Notes: generated by a model not told the origin, from the sequence alone. A stretch of 29,007 bases of DNA from Thauera sp. (GCA_003446655.1 DMCZ01000227.1:23920-52926); one strand, 5' to 3'; positions 7,735 to 16,695 are shown, numbered from the stretch's first letter. Numbers and translations: made by a program.

Positions 7735-10700
7735 ATGAAAATCGAACGTCGTGAACTCATCGCCGCCGGGGGCCTCGCTGCCTTCGCCGCCGGCTTCTCG
7801 CAGACCCTGGGCCGGATGGTGGCCAACTTCACCGGCCCCGAGGACAAGAAGATCGCCGAGGGCCGCCACATCCACGGCCGCTCGGCCGAGCCGGAGTTCA
7901 CCGTCGATCCGGTCACCGGCGAGTTCACCCCCAACCCCAACCAGCAGGTCAGCTACACCGCCTGCCTGGGCTGCACCACCCAGTGCGGCGTGCGCGTGCG
8001 TGTGGACAAGGCGAGCGGCCAGGTGATCCGCGTGGTGGGCAACCCCTACAGCCCGCTGTCGACCGAGCCCCATCTGCCGATGAAGGTGTCGGTGAAGGAG
8101 AGCCTGGTGGCGATGTCGCGCTTCCAGGACAAGGGCCTGGCCGGGCGCTCGACCGCCTGCGGCCGCGGCAATGCGGCGATGGACCAGATGAACTCGCCCT
8201 TCCGCGTGCTCACGCCCTTGAAGCGCGTCGGGCCGCGCAACTCGGGCCAGTGGCAGCCGATCTCCTTCGAGCAACTGGTGAAGGAGGTGGTGGAGGGTGG
8301 CGACCTGTTCGGCGAGGGTCATGTCGACGGCCTCGCCGCGCTGCGCGACCTCGAGACTCCGATCGACCCCGCCGCGCCCGAACTCGGCAAGCGGGTGAAC
8401 CAGGTCGGCGTGCTCACCAGCGTCAATGACGGCCGCGAGAACTTCAGCCGCCGCTTCTGGAACCAGTCCTTCGGCACGCTCAACCACGTCGGCCACGGCT
8501 CGTACTGTGGCGGTGCCTACCGCTCCGGTTCGGGCGCGCTGTTCGGCGACCTGAAGAAAATGCCGCACGCCAAGCCCGACCTGTCGAATGCCGAGTTCGT
8601 GCTCTTCATCGGCACCGCGCCGGGCAATGCCGGCAACCCGTTCAAGATCTTCGGCTCCAAGCTCGCCAAGGGCCGCGCCGAGGGGCGGCTGGACTACGTT
8701 GTGGTCGATCCGGTGCTGAACAACTCGCAGAACCTGGCCGCCGCAGACCATGGGCGCTGGGTGCCGATCCGCCCCGGCACCGACGGTGCGCTGGTGATGG
8801 GCATGATGCGCTGGATGTTCGACAACGATCGGGTCAATGCCGCCTACCTCGCCTGGCCCAACCTGACGGCGGCCGAGGCCGCCGGGGAGCCGTCGTTTAC
8901 CAACGCCGGCTGGCTGGTGATCGTCGAGGACGGGCACCCGCGCCAGGGGCGCTTCCTGCGCGGTTCGGACATCGGCATGGCGGTCGCCGCCGACGATAGG
9001 TACAAGGACGCTGACCCCTACGTGATCGCGACCGCGGGGGGTGAGCTGATCGCCGCCGAGACGGCGACCGTGCCGGCGCTGCTCGAGACCTCCCGCGTGA
9101 TCGAAGTCGGCGGCAAGCCGGTGATGGTGAAGACGCCCTTCGAGCTGCTGCGCGAATCGGCGCGCCGATTCGAGCTCGCGGAATATTCCGCCGCCTGCGG
9201 CATCGCGGAAGAGATCATCATTGGCCTCGCCGACGAGTTCACCCGCCACGGCCGCAAGGCGAGCGCGGTGGCGCACGGCGGCATGATGGCCGGCAATGGC
9301 TTCAACAACGCCTATGCGGTGGTCACGCTGAACGCGCTGATCGGCAACCTCAACTGGAAGGGCGGCTTCATCATCAACGGCGGCGGCTTCAAGGACAACG
9401 GCGCCGGTCCGCGCTACGACCTCGAGACCTTCCCCGGCCAGGTCAAGCCCGCCGGCACCCCGATCGGGCGCAACGTGCCCTACGAGCGCTCGGCCGAGTT
9501 CAAGCGTCGCCAGGCCGAAGGCAAGCCCTATCCGGCCACCGACGCCTGGTTCCCGAACGCCCCCGGGCTGGGCACCGAATGGTTCACCGGCGCGCTGCGC
9601 GGCTATCCCTACACCCTCAAGGCGCTGGTGCTGTGGAGCTGCAACCCGCTGTACGGCATTCCCGGCATCCGCCCGCTGATCGAGGACGGCCTGAAGGATC
9701 CGAAGAAGCTGCCGCTAATCATCGCGGTCGACCCGCTGATCAACGAGAGCAACGCCTTCGCCGATTACATCGTGCCCGACTCGATCATGTACGAGAGCTG
9801 GGGCTTCCCGGCGCCTTGGGCGGGGATCCCGACCAAGGCCACGACCGCGCGCTGGCCGGTGGTCGAGCCCAAGGCCGCGACCACCGCCGACGGCCAGCGC
9901 ATCGGCATGGAGACCTTCTACATCGCGCTCGCCAAGGCGATGAATCTTCCCGGCTTCGGCCCGGACGCGATCGCCGACATGGATGGCAAACGCTACCCGC
10001 TCGATCGCGCCGAAGACTGGTACCTGCGCGGCGCGGCCAACATCGCCTTCGCCGGCAAGGCGCCGGTGGGCGATGCGACCGACGAGGACATGGCACTGAC
10101 CGGCGTGGAGCGGATCCGTCCGCTGATGGAGGCGACGCTGAAGCCCGAGGAGTGGCGTAAGGCGGCGATGATCTATACCCGGGGCGGGCGCTACCAGCCC
10201 GCTGGCGAGGCGCAGGATGCCGCACACCCCGAATGGCAGACCAATCGCTTCAGAAAGCCGCTGTGGGTGTGGAACGAGAACATCGGCACCGCGCGCAACA
10301 CCATGACCGGCAAGCGTGTCAGCGGCTGTGCGACCTGGATGCCGCCGTCCTTCTTCGACGGCACGCCGATGCGAGCGGTGCACACCGAGGCCGACTGGCC
10401 GCTGCAGATCGTCAGCTACAAGTCGGCGCTGCAGAACTCGTACAGCATCGCCACCCGCATCACCGGCCTGCACCCGGATAACCCGGTGATCGTGCATCCG
10501 GCCGACGCGGGCAGGCTCGGCCTCGCTACCGGCGACCGCGCGCGCATTCGTACCCCGGGCGGCGCAGCCGAGTGCACCGTGATCGTGCACGAGGGCGTGA
10601 TGCCGGGGGTGATGGCGATCGAGCACGGCTATGGCCACCGCGAGCTGGGCGCGCGCCCGCACCGCATCGGTGATCACACCCAGCCCGACCGCCCCGACCT

Positions 10701-10830
10701 GCGCGCCGGCATCAACCTCAACGACCTTGGGCTCACCGACCCCACCCGTGGCGACGCAGTGATCTGGGTGGATGCGGTGTCGGGCACCGCAGTCCGTCAG
10801 GGACTGCCGGCGCGGCTCGAGCGCGTGTAG
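7735..10830 (+). CDS. ttrA: Tetrathionate reductase catalytic subunit A (molybdopterin oxidoreductase)
   Basis: This 1031-residue molybdopterin guanine dinucleotide enzyme reduces tetrathionate to two thiosulfates in the periplasm. The N-terminus has an RR pair (R5-R6) before a hydrophobic Ala/Gly stretch, a Tat-type signal. An N-terminal [4Fe-4S] site is formed by C77-x2-C80-x3-C84 and C142. The probable molybdenum ligand is C258 in HGSYCGGAYR, a cysteine as in the TtrA/ArrA branch. Blocks such as VVEGGDLFGEGHVDGL, SHGRKA-like residues near 500, HGGMMAGNGF and the ending AVRQGLPARLERV match Salmonella TtrA (about 1020 residues) very closely from memory, so arsenate or selenate reductase is unlikely. 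Ribosome site AAGGAG lies 8 bases upstream. The stop lies 6 bases from the stop of the convergent ttrR, with no room for a terminator between them. Confidence 0.96.
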   Translation: MKIERRELIAAGGLAAFAAGFSQTLGRMVANFTGPEDKKIAEGRHIHGRSAEPEFTVDPVTGEFTPNPNQQVSYTACLGCTTQCGVRVRVDKASGQVIRVVGNPYSPLSTEPHLPMKVSVKESLVAMSRFQDKGLAGRSTACGRGNAAMDQMNSPFRVLTPLKRVGPRNSGQWQPISFEQLVKEVVEGGDLFGEGHVDGLAALRDLETPIDPAAPELGKRVNQVGVLTSVNDGRENFSRRFWNQSFGTLNHVGHGSYCGGAYRSGSGALFGDLKKMPHAKPDLSNAEFVLFIGTAPGNAGNPFKIFGSKLAKGRAEGRLDYVVVDPVLNNSQNLAAADHGRWVPIRPGTDGALVMGMMRWMFDNDRVNAAYLAWPNLTAAEAAGEPSFTNAGWLVIVEDGHPRQGRFLRGSDIGMAVAADDRYKDADPYVIATAGGELIAAETATVPALLETSRVIEVGGKPVMVKTPFELLRESARRFELAEYSAACGIAEEIIIGLADEFTRHGRKASAVAHGGMMAGNGFNNAYAVVTLNALIGNLNWKGGFIINGGGFKDNGAGPRYDLETFPGQVKPAGTPIGRNVPYERSAEFKRRQAEGKPYPATDAWFPNAPGLGTEWFTGALRGYPYTLKALVLWSCNPLYGIPGIRPLIEDGLKDPKKLPLIIAVDPLINESNAFADYIVPDSIMYESWGFPAPWAGIPTKATTARWPVVEPKAATTADGQRIGMETFYIALAKAMNLPGFGPDAIADMDGKRYPLDRAEDWYLRGAANIAFAGKAPVGDATDEDMALTGVERIRPLMEATLKPEEWRKAAMIYTRGGRYQPAGEAQDAAHPEWQTNRFRKPLWVWNENIGTARNTMTGKRVSGCATWMPPSFFDGTPMRAVHTEADWPLQIVSYKSALQNSYSIATRITGLHPDNPVIVHPADAGRLGLATGDRARIRTPGGAAECTVIVHEGVMPGVMAIEHGYGHRELGARPHRIGDHTQPDRPDLRAGINLNDLGLTDPTRGDAVIWVDAVSGTAVRQGLPARLERV

Positions 10831-10836
10831 GCGGCT

Positions 10837-11466
10837 TCAGTCGAGTGCCGCCGGGTCGGCGCGCAGCATCAGGCGCGCGAGCTCGGCGGCGCTGCCGACG
10901 CCGGTTTTCTCCATGACGTGATGACGGTGCACATGCACCGTCTTCTCGCTGATGTCCAGCTCGCGCCCGACCAGCTTGTTGGGCAGCCCCAGCGCCACCA
11001 GACGTGCCACCTCCAGTTCGCGCGGCGACAGGCGGTCGAGCAGGGCCTTGGCCTCGGCGCAGCGCGCCATCTGCTCGCGCGCTGCACAGCCGAGCTTGAC
11101 CGCGCGCCCGACGGCATCGATCAGCGCCTGGTCCTTGAAGGGCTTCTCGAGGAAGTCGCAGGCGCCGTGCTTCATCGCCTGCACCGCCAGCTCGACGTCG
11201 CCGTGGCCGGTGATGAACACGATCGGGGTCTGCCACCCGCGCTGGCGCAGCACCTGCTGCAGCTCCAGGCCGCTCATCGTCGGCATGCGGATATCGAGCA
11301 CGAGGCAGGCAGCCTGCGCGGGGTCGGTCGCCGCGGCGAGGAACGCTTCGGCCGAGGCGTGGCTGGCTACCGTCCAGCCCATGGATTCGAGGAGGAACAC
11401 CAGCGAGCGCCGGAATGCGGCGTCGTCGTCGACAAGGTGGATCAGGATGTCTTCGGGCACGGTCAT
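10837..11466 (-). CDS. ttrR: Tetrathionate response regulator TtrR (FixJ/NarL-type)
   Basis: This 209-residue response regulator has a receiver domain (about 6-120) with the acidic pocket D13-D14-D15, phosphoacceptor D58 (VLDIRMP), the switch threonine in FITGHGD and the conserved lysine in EKPFK. A LuxR-type helix-turn-helix follows (about 140-205): LSPRELEVARLVALG, then NKLVGRELDISEKTVHVHRHHVMEK. This domain order and spacing are those of FixJ-like activators. Its start overlaps the stop of ttrS by four bases (ATGA), indicating translational coupling with the sensor kinase. It is convergent with ttrA. By analogy with the Salmonella system it should activate ttrBCA when tetrathionate is present. 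The identification depends on the sensor partner and the adjacent ttrBCA. Confidence 0.93.
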   Translation of the reverse strand: MTVPEDILIHLVDDDAAFRRSLVFLLESMGWTVASHASAEAFLAAATDPAQAACLVLDIRMPTMSGLELQQVLRQRGWQTPIVFITGHGDVELAVQAMKHGACDFLEKPFKDQALIDAVGRAVKLGCAAREQMARCAEAKALLDRLSPRELEVARLVALGLPNKLVGRELDISEKTVHVHRHHVMEKTGVGSAAELARLMLRADPAALD

Positions 11467-13355
11467 GTCGGTTCTGATGTGTCGGGCGTCCCGGCAGCGG
11501 ATGCGGGGTTCGGGGACGGCGCCAGTGGAAGGCTGAGGATGAAGGTCGCCCCGACGGCCTCCGCGGCCAGACCGGCGTCCGCGGGGGCGTCCCGGGTCCC
11601 GTTCGGCGACGCGTCGGGCGCAGCGTCGGCGGCTGCCAGTGCGAGCCGGCCGCCGTGCGCCTCGGCGATGCTGCGGCAGATGGAAAGGCCGAGGCCCAGG
11701 CCGTCGGCCTTGGTGGTGAAGAAGGATTCGAACAGCTGCGCACGCGCAGTCTCGTCCAGGCCGCTGCCATGGTCGCGCACCCGGATGCGCAGGCTATCTG
11801 CGGCCACCTCGAGCCGGATGTCGATGCGCTGGCGCTCGTATGGCAGGCCGCGGCTGGCATCCCAGGCGTTCTTGAGCAGGTTCAGCAGCACCTGCTGGAT
11901 CTGCAGTCGATCCACTTCGATACGCAGGTCGGGCGGCAGGGCGTCGTCGATCGCGACCGGGGGCGCGTGCGCGAGCATGCCGCGGAACAGGGTGACGGTC
12001 TCGTCGAGCAGCTCCCGCGGCGCCACCGCTTCGCGGCTGGCCGTGCGCTTGCGGGCAAAGGCGCGGATGCGGCCCAGGATGCCCGCGGCGCGCTCGGCCT
12101 GGCCGGCGATCTCGCCCGCGGCTTCGCGCACCGCAGCCTCGGTCAGACGCTGGTTGTCGGCGCGGCGCACCAGGCTGTTGGCGTAGTTGGCGATTGCCGC
12201 CAGTGGCTGGTTGAGCTCGTGGGCGAGCGTGCCGGAGAGCTCGCCGAGCACCGACAGGCGCGACATGTGCTCGGCCTGCTCCTGTGCGCCGCGCATGCTC
12301 GCTTCCATTGCCTCGCGCGCCGCGAGCGCCTCGCGCAGCGCGGCGGTGCGGCTCTGCACGAGGTGCTCGACGCGTACCGTGTAGGCGATCCAGCCCACGA
12401 TCAGCAGCGCGAAGCCGGCGACCCACGGCCAGTAGCGTTCGGCCAGCACCATCAGCGTGGGCGCGCGCAGGTAGGCATAGGGGCCGATCTCGAGGCGGCG
12501 GAAGAGTTCGTGCACCGCCTGGTAGTCGGCGGGCATCGCCCAGGCCAGGCCATCCTGCTCGTGGCGCATGCCGAGCAGCGCGATCGCCACCACGCGCGCG
12601 AGCTCGGGCGGCGTGTGGCGCAGCGTGGCGAGCGGCCAGTCGGGGTAGAGCGGAGTCGAGGTGGCGCACGGGAAGCCGTGCTCGACGCGGGGTGACAGCA
12701 CACGAAAGCGGGCGGCCCAGTCGGGCCTGGCTTCGAGCAGGCAGCTGCGCAGCACGCCCGCATCGGCCAGCCCGCGGTCGAGCGCATCGACCACGCCGTC
12801 CATCGGCAAACCGACCTCGCGCAACTCGGCGAGGTCGATGGCACGACGGTCGAGCTCGCCCCATACCAGCTGGTAGCCGCCGAAGCCGCTCCGGCCCACG
12901 ATCGCGAGCCGCCGGCCGGGGAGGTTCTCCAGCGCGCGCAGCGGGCTCGCGCGCGGCACGATCACCACCGAGCCCAGCGCACGCTCGGGTGCGCGGCCGC
13001 CGCCGGCATCGAGGGTCAGGATGCGGCTCGCCCCGAGCGCCGCCTCGAGTTCGACGTAATGGCCTGGGTTGGTGATGACGAAGTCGAGCTCGCCGCGGCG
13101 CGCGGCCTCGTAAAGGCCGTCGTGGTCGAGCTGGACGAGCGTTGGGGTGTAGCCGGGCAGGGCGGATTCCAGCCTGCGCAGCACCGGCGTCCATTCCGTC
13201 ACCGCGGCTTCGGCGCCGAGAAAGGCGAGCACGCCGATGCGCAGCGGCTTGTCGGCGGCGAGCGCCGGGACGTGGCCTGCGCTGCCGAGGGCGGCGAGGG
13301 CCAGGATGCAGCAGAGCGTGCGGATCAGGCGGCGCGGAGGTACGAAAGCGGGCAT
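11463..13355 (-). CDS. ttrS: Tetrathionate sensor histidine kinase TtrS
   Basis: This 630-residue sensor kinase has a signal peptide at residues 1-33. A periplasmic PhnD/phosphonate-binding-like domain spans about 36-295 (LRIGVLAFLG near its start, ELDFVITNPGHYVEL and AIVGRSGFGGYQ within). One transmembrane segment lies near 308-327. The kinase core follows: H-box with H379 (GTLAHELNQPLAAIANY), N-box (LLNLLKNAWDAS), and G-boxes (DHGSGLD, GLGLGLSICRSI). An Ala/Asp/Pro-rich insert of about 30 residues interrupts the end of the ATPase domain before GATFILSLPLA. The periplasmic part has only two cysteines, C205 and C230, conceivably relevant to sensing a thiol-reactive ligand. I chose ATG 13355 because it puts the signal peptide at the start. 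A GTG at 13385 is an in-frame alternative. Its stop is coupled to the start of ttrR. Confidence 0.93.
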   Translation of the reverse strand: MPAFVPPRRLIRTLCCILALAALGSAGHVPALAADKPLRIGVLAFLGAEAAVTEWTPVLRRLESALPGYTPTLVQLDHDGLYEAARRGELDFVITNPGHYVELEAALGASRILTLDAGGGRAPERALGSVVIVPRASPLRALENLPGRRLAIVGRSGFGGYQLVWGELDRRAIDLAELREVGLPMDGVVDALDRGLADAGVLRSCLLEARPDWAARFRVLSPRVEHGFPCATSTPLYPDWPLATLRHTPPELARVVAIALLGMRHEQDGLAWAMPADYQAVHELFRRLEIGPYAYLRAPTLMVLAERYWPWVAGFALLIVGWIAYTVRVEHLVQSRTAALREALAAREAMEASMRGAQEQAEHMSRLSVLGELSGTLAHELNQPLAAIANYANSLVRRADNQRLTEAAVREAAGEIAGQAERAAGILGRIRAFARKRTASREAVAPRELLDETVTLFRGMLAHAPPVAIDDALPPDLRIEVDRLQIQQVLLNLLKNAWDASRGLPYERQRIDIRLEVAADSLRIRVRDHGSGLDETARAQLFESFFTTKADGLGLGLSICRSIAEAHGGRLALAAADAAPDASPNGTRDAPADAGLAAEAVGATFILSLPLAPSPNPASAAGTPDTSEPT

Positions 13356-13490
13356 CGGGCGAACATCGCCTGTGGGGCGTGTCACGTCAAGCGCAAGGCG
13401 CTCCAGCGCGCCGCAGGCCGCTCGCCGCGGCGGCCGCGAGGGTGTGGCGCATGCCGGGCGAGCCCGGTCCGGCTTGCGTCGTGGCCTGCG

Positions 13491-14807
13491 TCAGCGCTGC
13501 AGCAGCTGCGAGAAGCGCTCCACCACCTCGACCACCTCGGCGGCCCCCTTGCGGATGCCGCCGATGACCTCGCCGGCCTCGTTGGCGAGACTGACGCTGG
13601 CGGTGGCGGTCTCGTGCATGTCCCGGACCCGGCCGATCGCCTCCCGGGTGCCGTCCTGCACGGTGCCGATCATGCCGGTGATCTCGGTGGTCGCGTTGGA
13701 GGTGCGCTCGGCGAGCTTGCGCACCTCGTCGGCCACCACCGCGAAGCCGCGGCCGTGTTCGCCGGCGCGGGCGGCCTCGATGGCGGCGTTGAGCGCGAGC
13801 AGGTTGGTCTGGTCGGCGATCTCGCGGATGGTGTTGACGATCGAGGTGATCTGCGCGGTCTCGTCGCCGAGCTGCCCGATCGAGCCCGCCGCGCCCTCGG
13901 CGCTGACGGCGATCGCACGCATCTGCTCGGCGGCGCGCACGATCACGCTGGTGCCGAAGTCGGACAGGCGCGCGTTTTCGCGGGCGATGGTCAGGGCCTC
14001 GGCGGCGTTGTCCACCTCCTGCTCGAGCGCCTCCATGCGGGCGCTGATGTCGGCGGCGAACTTGATGAACTTGTAGGGTCGGCCGTCGGGGGCGAGCACC
14101 GGGTTGTAGCTCGCCTCGAGCCACACCTTGCGGCCGTTGCGGGCGACGCGCTGGAAACGACCGCTGAAGTACTCGCCCTGGCGCAGGCGGGTCCAGAAGC
14201 GCTCGTACTCGGCCGACGCGGCATGGCCGGGTTCGCAGAACGTGCGATGGTGGCGGCCGAGCACCTCGTTGCGGCTGTAGCCCATGACGCTCAGGAAGTT
14301 GTCGTTGGCGTCGAGCACCTTGCCCTCGAGGTCGAACTCGATCTTCGCCATCGAGCGGTCGATGGCGGTGAGGATGGCTTGCCGCTCGGCGCTCTCGAGG
14401 ACGCTCGGGGTGATGTCGGTGGCGAGCTTGACAACGCGCACGACCTCGCGATCGGGGCCGAGCACCGGGTTGTAGGTGGCCTCGAGCCACACCGGCCTGC
14501 CCTCGGCGTCCTGGCGCAGGAAGCGCCCGCTGACCGGCTCGCCGCTGCGCAGGCGGCGCCAGTGCGTGGCGTAGTCGGCCGAGCGGGCTACGGCCTCGCT
14601 GCAGAACATGCGGTGGTGCTGGCCGATCACCTGCTCGCGCGGGTACTTCATGACCGACAGGAAGAGGTCGTTGGCGAAGGTGACGGTGCCTTCGGGCGTG
14701 AATTCGATGCGTGCGGTGGCGCGGTCGATCGCGTCGATGACGGCCTGCTGTGCGGCGAGGCGGTCAGCCTGTTCGGCGAGGGTCTGCTTCAGTCGGGTGT
14801 TGAACAT
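13491..14807 (-). CDS. Soluble PAS-PAS methyl-accepting chemotaxis transducer (BdlA/Aer-like)
   Basis: This 438-residue cytoplasmic transducer has no transmembrane segment. Two tandem, similar PAS/PAC modules lie at about 20-135 and 140-260. Each has an R-I-E-F or K-I-E-F strand, a V-M-x-Y block, an H-H-R-x-F-C motif, a G-x-F-x-R block and W-L-E-A-x-Y-N-P-V. The signalling part (about 270-438) contains the conserved hairpin tip (IADQTNLLALNAAIEAARAG, then GRGFAVVADEVRKLAERT). The layout and size resemble Pseudomonas BdlA (two PAS domains plus a transducer, about 417 residues), a biofilm-dispersal/redox transducer. Whether haem or FAD binds is unknown; the H-H-R-x-F-C motif is worth noting. 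It lies 135 bases upstream of ttrS on the same strand, so co-transcription is possible. No good ribosome site was found before ATG 14807. Confidence 0.9.
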   Translation of the reverse strand: MFNTRLKQTLAEQADRLAAQQAVIDAIDRATARIEFTPEGTVTFANDLFLSVMKYPREQVIGQHHRMFCSEAVARSADYATHWRRLRSGEPVSGRFLRQDAEGRPVWLEATYNPVLGPDREVVRVVKLATDITPSVLESAERQAILTAIDRSMAKIEFDLEGKVLDANDNFLSVMGYSRNEVLGRHHRTFCEPGHAASAEYERFWTRLRQGEYFSGRFQRVARNGRKVWLEASYNPVLAPDGRPYKFIKFAADISARMEALEQEVDNAAEALTIARENARLSDFGTSVIVRAAEQMRAIAVSAEGAAGSIGQLGDETAQITSIVNTIREIADQTNLLALNAAIEAARAGEHGRGFAVVADEVRKLAERTSNATTEITGMIGTVQDGTREAIGRVRDMHETATASVSLANEAGEVIGGIRKGAAEVVEVVERFSQLLQR

Positions 14808-14868
14808 GTGCGCTACCGCAGGTGGGGTCGATTGGGGCGGGCGGCCGCGAGCCGGGCCATGATGGATC

Positions 14869-14886
14869 TATCGGTATCTGCCGATA
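14869..14886. repeat. Inverted repeat in the divergent promoter region
   Basis: TATCGG (14869-14874) and CCGATA (14881-14886) are exact inverted copies around a 6-base spacer, in the only AT-rich part of the gap between the PAS-PAS transducer (-) and the EEP gene (+). Such a dyad may be an operator shared by both genes. TATATC-like sequence directly follows and could serve as a -10 element. Confidence 0.4.
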
Positions 14887-14943
14887 TATCTTTAACCCCG
14901 TGCAGGAAAGGATCCCGATCGGGGCGAACGAGGCGAGGACGAC

Positions 14944-15795
14944 ATGAGATTGCTCACGTGGAACATCCAGTGGGGGCGCGGCGCGGACGGCCGGGTGGAC
15001 CTTGAGCGCACGGTGGCGGCCATCCGCGCCGCGGGCGAGTTCGATGTGATCTGCCTGCAGGAGGTCGCGTGCAACTTCCCCGGCCTTGCGGGCGGCGCGC
15101 GCGAGGATGAGCCGGGCCATTTCGCCGCCGCCTTTCCCGGCCACGAGGCGGTGTTCGCGGCCGGCATGGACGTGCCAGACGGCGCCGGCGGGCGGGCGCG
15201 CTTCGGCAACCTGCTGCTGTCGCGCCTGCCGGTAGGGCAGGTTTTCCGCCATCTGCTGCCGGCGCCTGCCGACCCCGCCTTCCCGGCGATGCAGCGCGTG
15301 TGCGTGGAGGCGGTGGTGAGCACCGCGCGCGGGCCGCTGCGCGTGCTCACCACGCATCTGGAGTACTACTCGCAGCGCCAGCGCCGCGCCCAGGTCGAGG
15401 CCTTGCGCGCGCTGCAGGCCGAGGCGGCCGGGCAGGCCGCGGCGCCGGCGGCGGGCAAGGAGTCGAACCCGGCCTTCGCGCCGTGGCCGCGGCCGGCGTC
15501 GGCGGTGCTGTGCGGAGATTTCAATTGCGAGCCGGATTCGCCCGAACACGTCTTGATGCAGCGTCCGCTCGGCGCCGGCGCCCCGGCCTGGCGCGACGCC
15601 TGGCAGCTGCTTGCGCCCGGCGCGCCGCACGCGCCCAGCGTCGGCCTGCACGGCGCGGAGTGGCCGGATCGCGCCTACTGCTGCGATTTCTTCTTCGTCA
15701 CCGAGGACCTCGCCCCGCGCGTGCGGGCGTTGCAGGTGCTGGCCGGGACCGCGGCGTCGGATCACCAGCCCGTTGTGCTGGCGCTCGATGACTGA
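14944..15795 (+). CDS. Endonuclease/exonuclease/phosphatase family protein
   Basis: This 283-residue protein shows the DNase I-like (EEP) fold motifs in order: LLTWNIQWG (N7), the catalytic glutamate in ICLQEV (E40), the L-x-x-x-L-P and TTHLEYYS blocks, CGDFNCEPDS (the D-x-N motif), and the C-terminal catalytic SDHQPVV. Members cleave phosphodiester or phosphomonoester bonds with Mg2+ (nucleases, sphingomyelinases, inositol phosphatases), and the substrate cannot be read from sequence. There is no signal peptide, so it probably acts in the cytoplasm. The start at 14944 has GAGGACGAC before it. The gene is divergent from the PAS-PAS transducer and converges on the DUF2189 gene 42 bases away. 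Confidence 0.9.
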   Translation: MRLLTWNIQWGRGADGRVDLERTVAAIRAAGEFDVICLQEVACNFPGLAGGAREDEPGHFAAAFPGHEAVFAAGMDVPDGAGGRARFGNLLLSRLPVGQVFRHLLPAPADPAFPAMQRVCVEAVVSTARGPLRVLTTHLEYYSQRQRRAQVEALRALQAEAAGQAAAPAAGKESNPAFAPWPRPASAVLCGDFNCEPDSPEHVLMQRPLGAGAPAWRDAWQLLAPGAPHAPSVGLHGAEWPDRAYCCDFFFVTEDLAPRVRALQVLAGTAASDHQPVVLALDD

Positions 15796-15816
15796 CCCGC
15801 CGATCCTTGCGCGCGG

Positions 15817-15832
15817 GCGCCTCGGCAGGCGC
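15817..15832. repeat. GC-rich hairpin between convergent genes
   Basis: GCGCCT-CGGC-AGGCGC forms a 6-bp stem with a 4-base loop in the 42-base gap between the EEP gene and the DUF2189 gene. It has no T-run on either strand, so it may at most help to end or stabilise both transcripts. Confidence 0.3.
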
Positions 15833-15837
15833 GGGCG

Positions 15838-16647
15838 TCAGCGCGGTGGGAGCGGCTCGATCAGGTCGCGGTAGGCATGCCAGGTGGCGTGGCCGATGAT
15901 CGGCATCAGCACCACCAGTCCGAGGTTGAAGGTGGCAAAACCGATTGCGGTCAGCACGACGATCAGCGCGGCCCACACCAGCATCGGGCCTGGGTTGTTC
16001 AGCAGTGCGCCGAAGCTGGCCAGCATCGAGGTGATCGCGTCCTGGTTGCGGTCGAGCATCAGTGGCACCGAGACCACGCTGGCGGCGAAGGCGATCGTGG
16101 CGAACACCAGCCCCACGCCCAGGTACGCTCCGAGGAACTCGAGATTGCTCAGGGTGCGGATCTGCTCGAGCAGGCTGTCGAGGCTGGGCATCTCGTCGGT
16201 GTAGAACAGCGCGAACACCACCATCGACGCCCGCGCCCATACCAGTAGCACGACGCCGAGCACGACCGCGAACACGCCGATGTTGCTCATGTTGCGGCGC
16301 CACACGGTGAGCGTGGGGCCGAGCGCGCAGGGCTCGCCGCGCTCCCTCCGCCGGCTGAGCTCGTAGAGCCCCATCGCGAACAGCGGCCCGACCAGCAGGA
16401 AGCCCGAGAACAGCGCGGCGACGTATTCGTAGGCATGGAGGAACATCAGCACGGTCAGCACGCCCATCGCCGCGAAGCACAGGCCGTAGAACAGGCTCGG
16501 GCCCGGTGCGGCGCGCAGGTCGGCCACGCCGCGGGCGATCCAGCGGAATGGCGCGGCGAGCGAGACCTCGCGTACGGTGGGGAAGGGGAGGCCGGGGTCG
16601 TCGTCCGTCCGCGGCCCGGATTGCGTCGAAGGGTCCTGCTCCGTCAT
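15838..16647 (-). CDS. DUF2189 family integral membrane protein
   Basis: This 269-residue protein has a hydrophilic N-terminus of about 35 residues followed by about six hydrophobic segments (for example SLFYGLCFAAMGVLTVLMF, YVAALFSGFLLVGPLFAMGL and a late GFATFNLGLVVLMPIIG). The pattern FLLVGPLFAMGLYELSRRRERGE and the closing GHATWHAYRDLIEPLP are typical of DUF2189 proteins, which lie in the inner membrane and have no established function. The start ATG 16647 has AGGAGA 6 bases upstream. It follows the alpha/beta hydrolase gene on the same strand with a gap of 48 bases, so a shared transcript is likely. Confidence 0.88.
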   Translation of the reverse strand: MTEQDPSTQSGPRTDDDPGLPFPTVREVSLAAPFRWIARGVADLRAAPGPSLFYGLCFAAMGVLTVLMFLHAYEYVAALFSGFLLVGPLFAMGLYELSRRRERGEPCALGPTLTVWRRNMSNIGVFAVVLGVVLLVWARASMVVFALFYTDEMPSLDSLLEQIRTLSNLEFLGAYLGVGLVFATIAFAASVVSVPLMLDRNQDAITSMLASFGALLNNPGPMLVWAALIVVLTAIGFATFNLGLVVLMPIIGHATWHAYRDLIEPLPPR

Positions 16648-16695
16648 GTCGATCTCCTGTGGCTGTTGAACGGACCGGGGAGCGGGGAAAGCGTT

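Noticed and set aside
7735..10830. Arsenate (ArrA) or selenate reductase instead of TtrA
   Set aside because: Operon partners TtrB, TtrC and TtrRS, and blocks such as GEGHVDGL and the C-terminal AVRQGLPARLERV, fit tetrathionate reductase much better.
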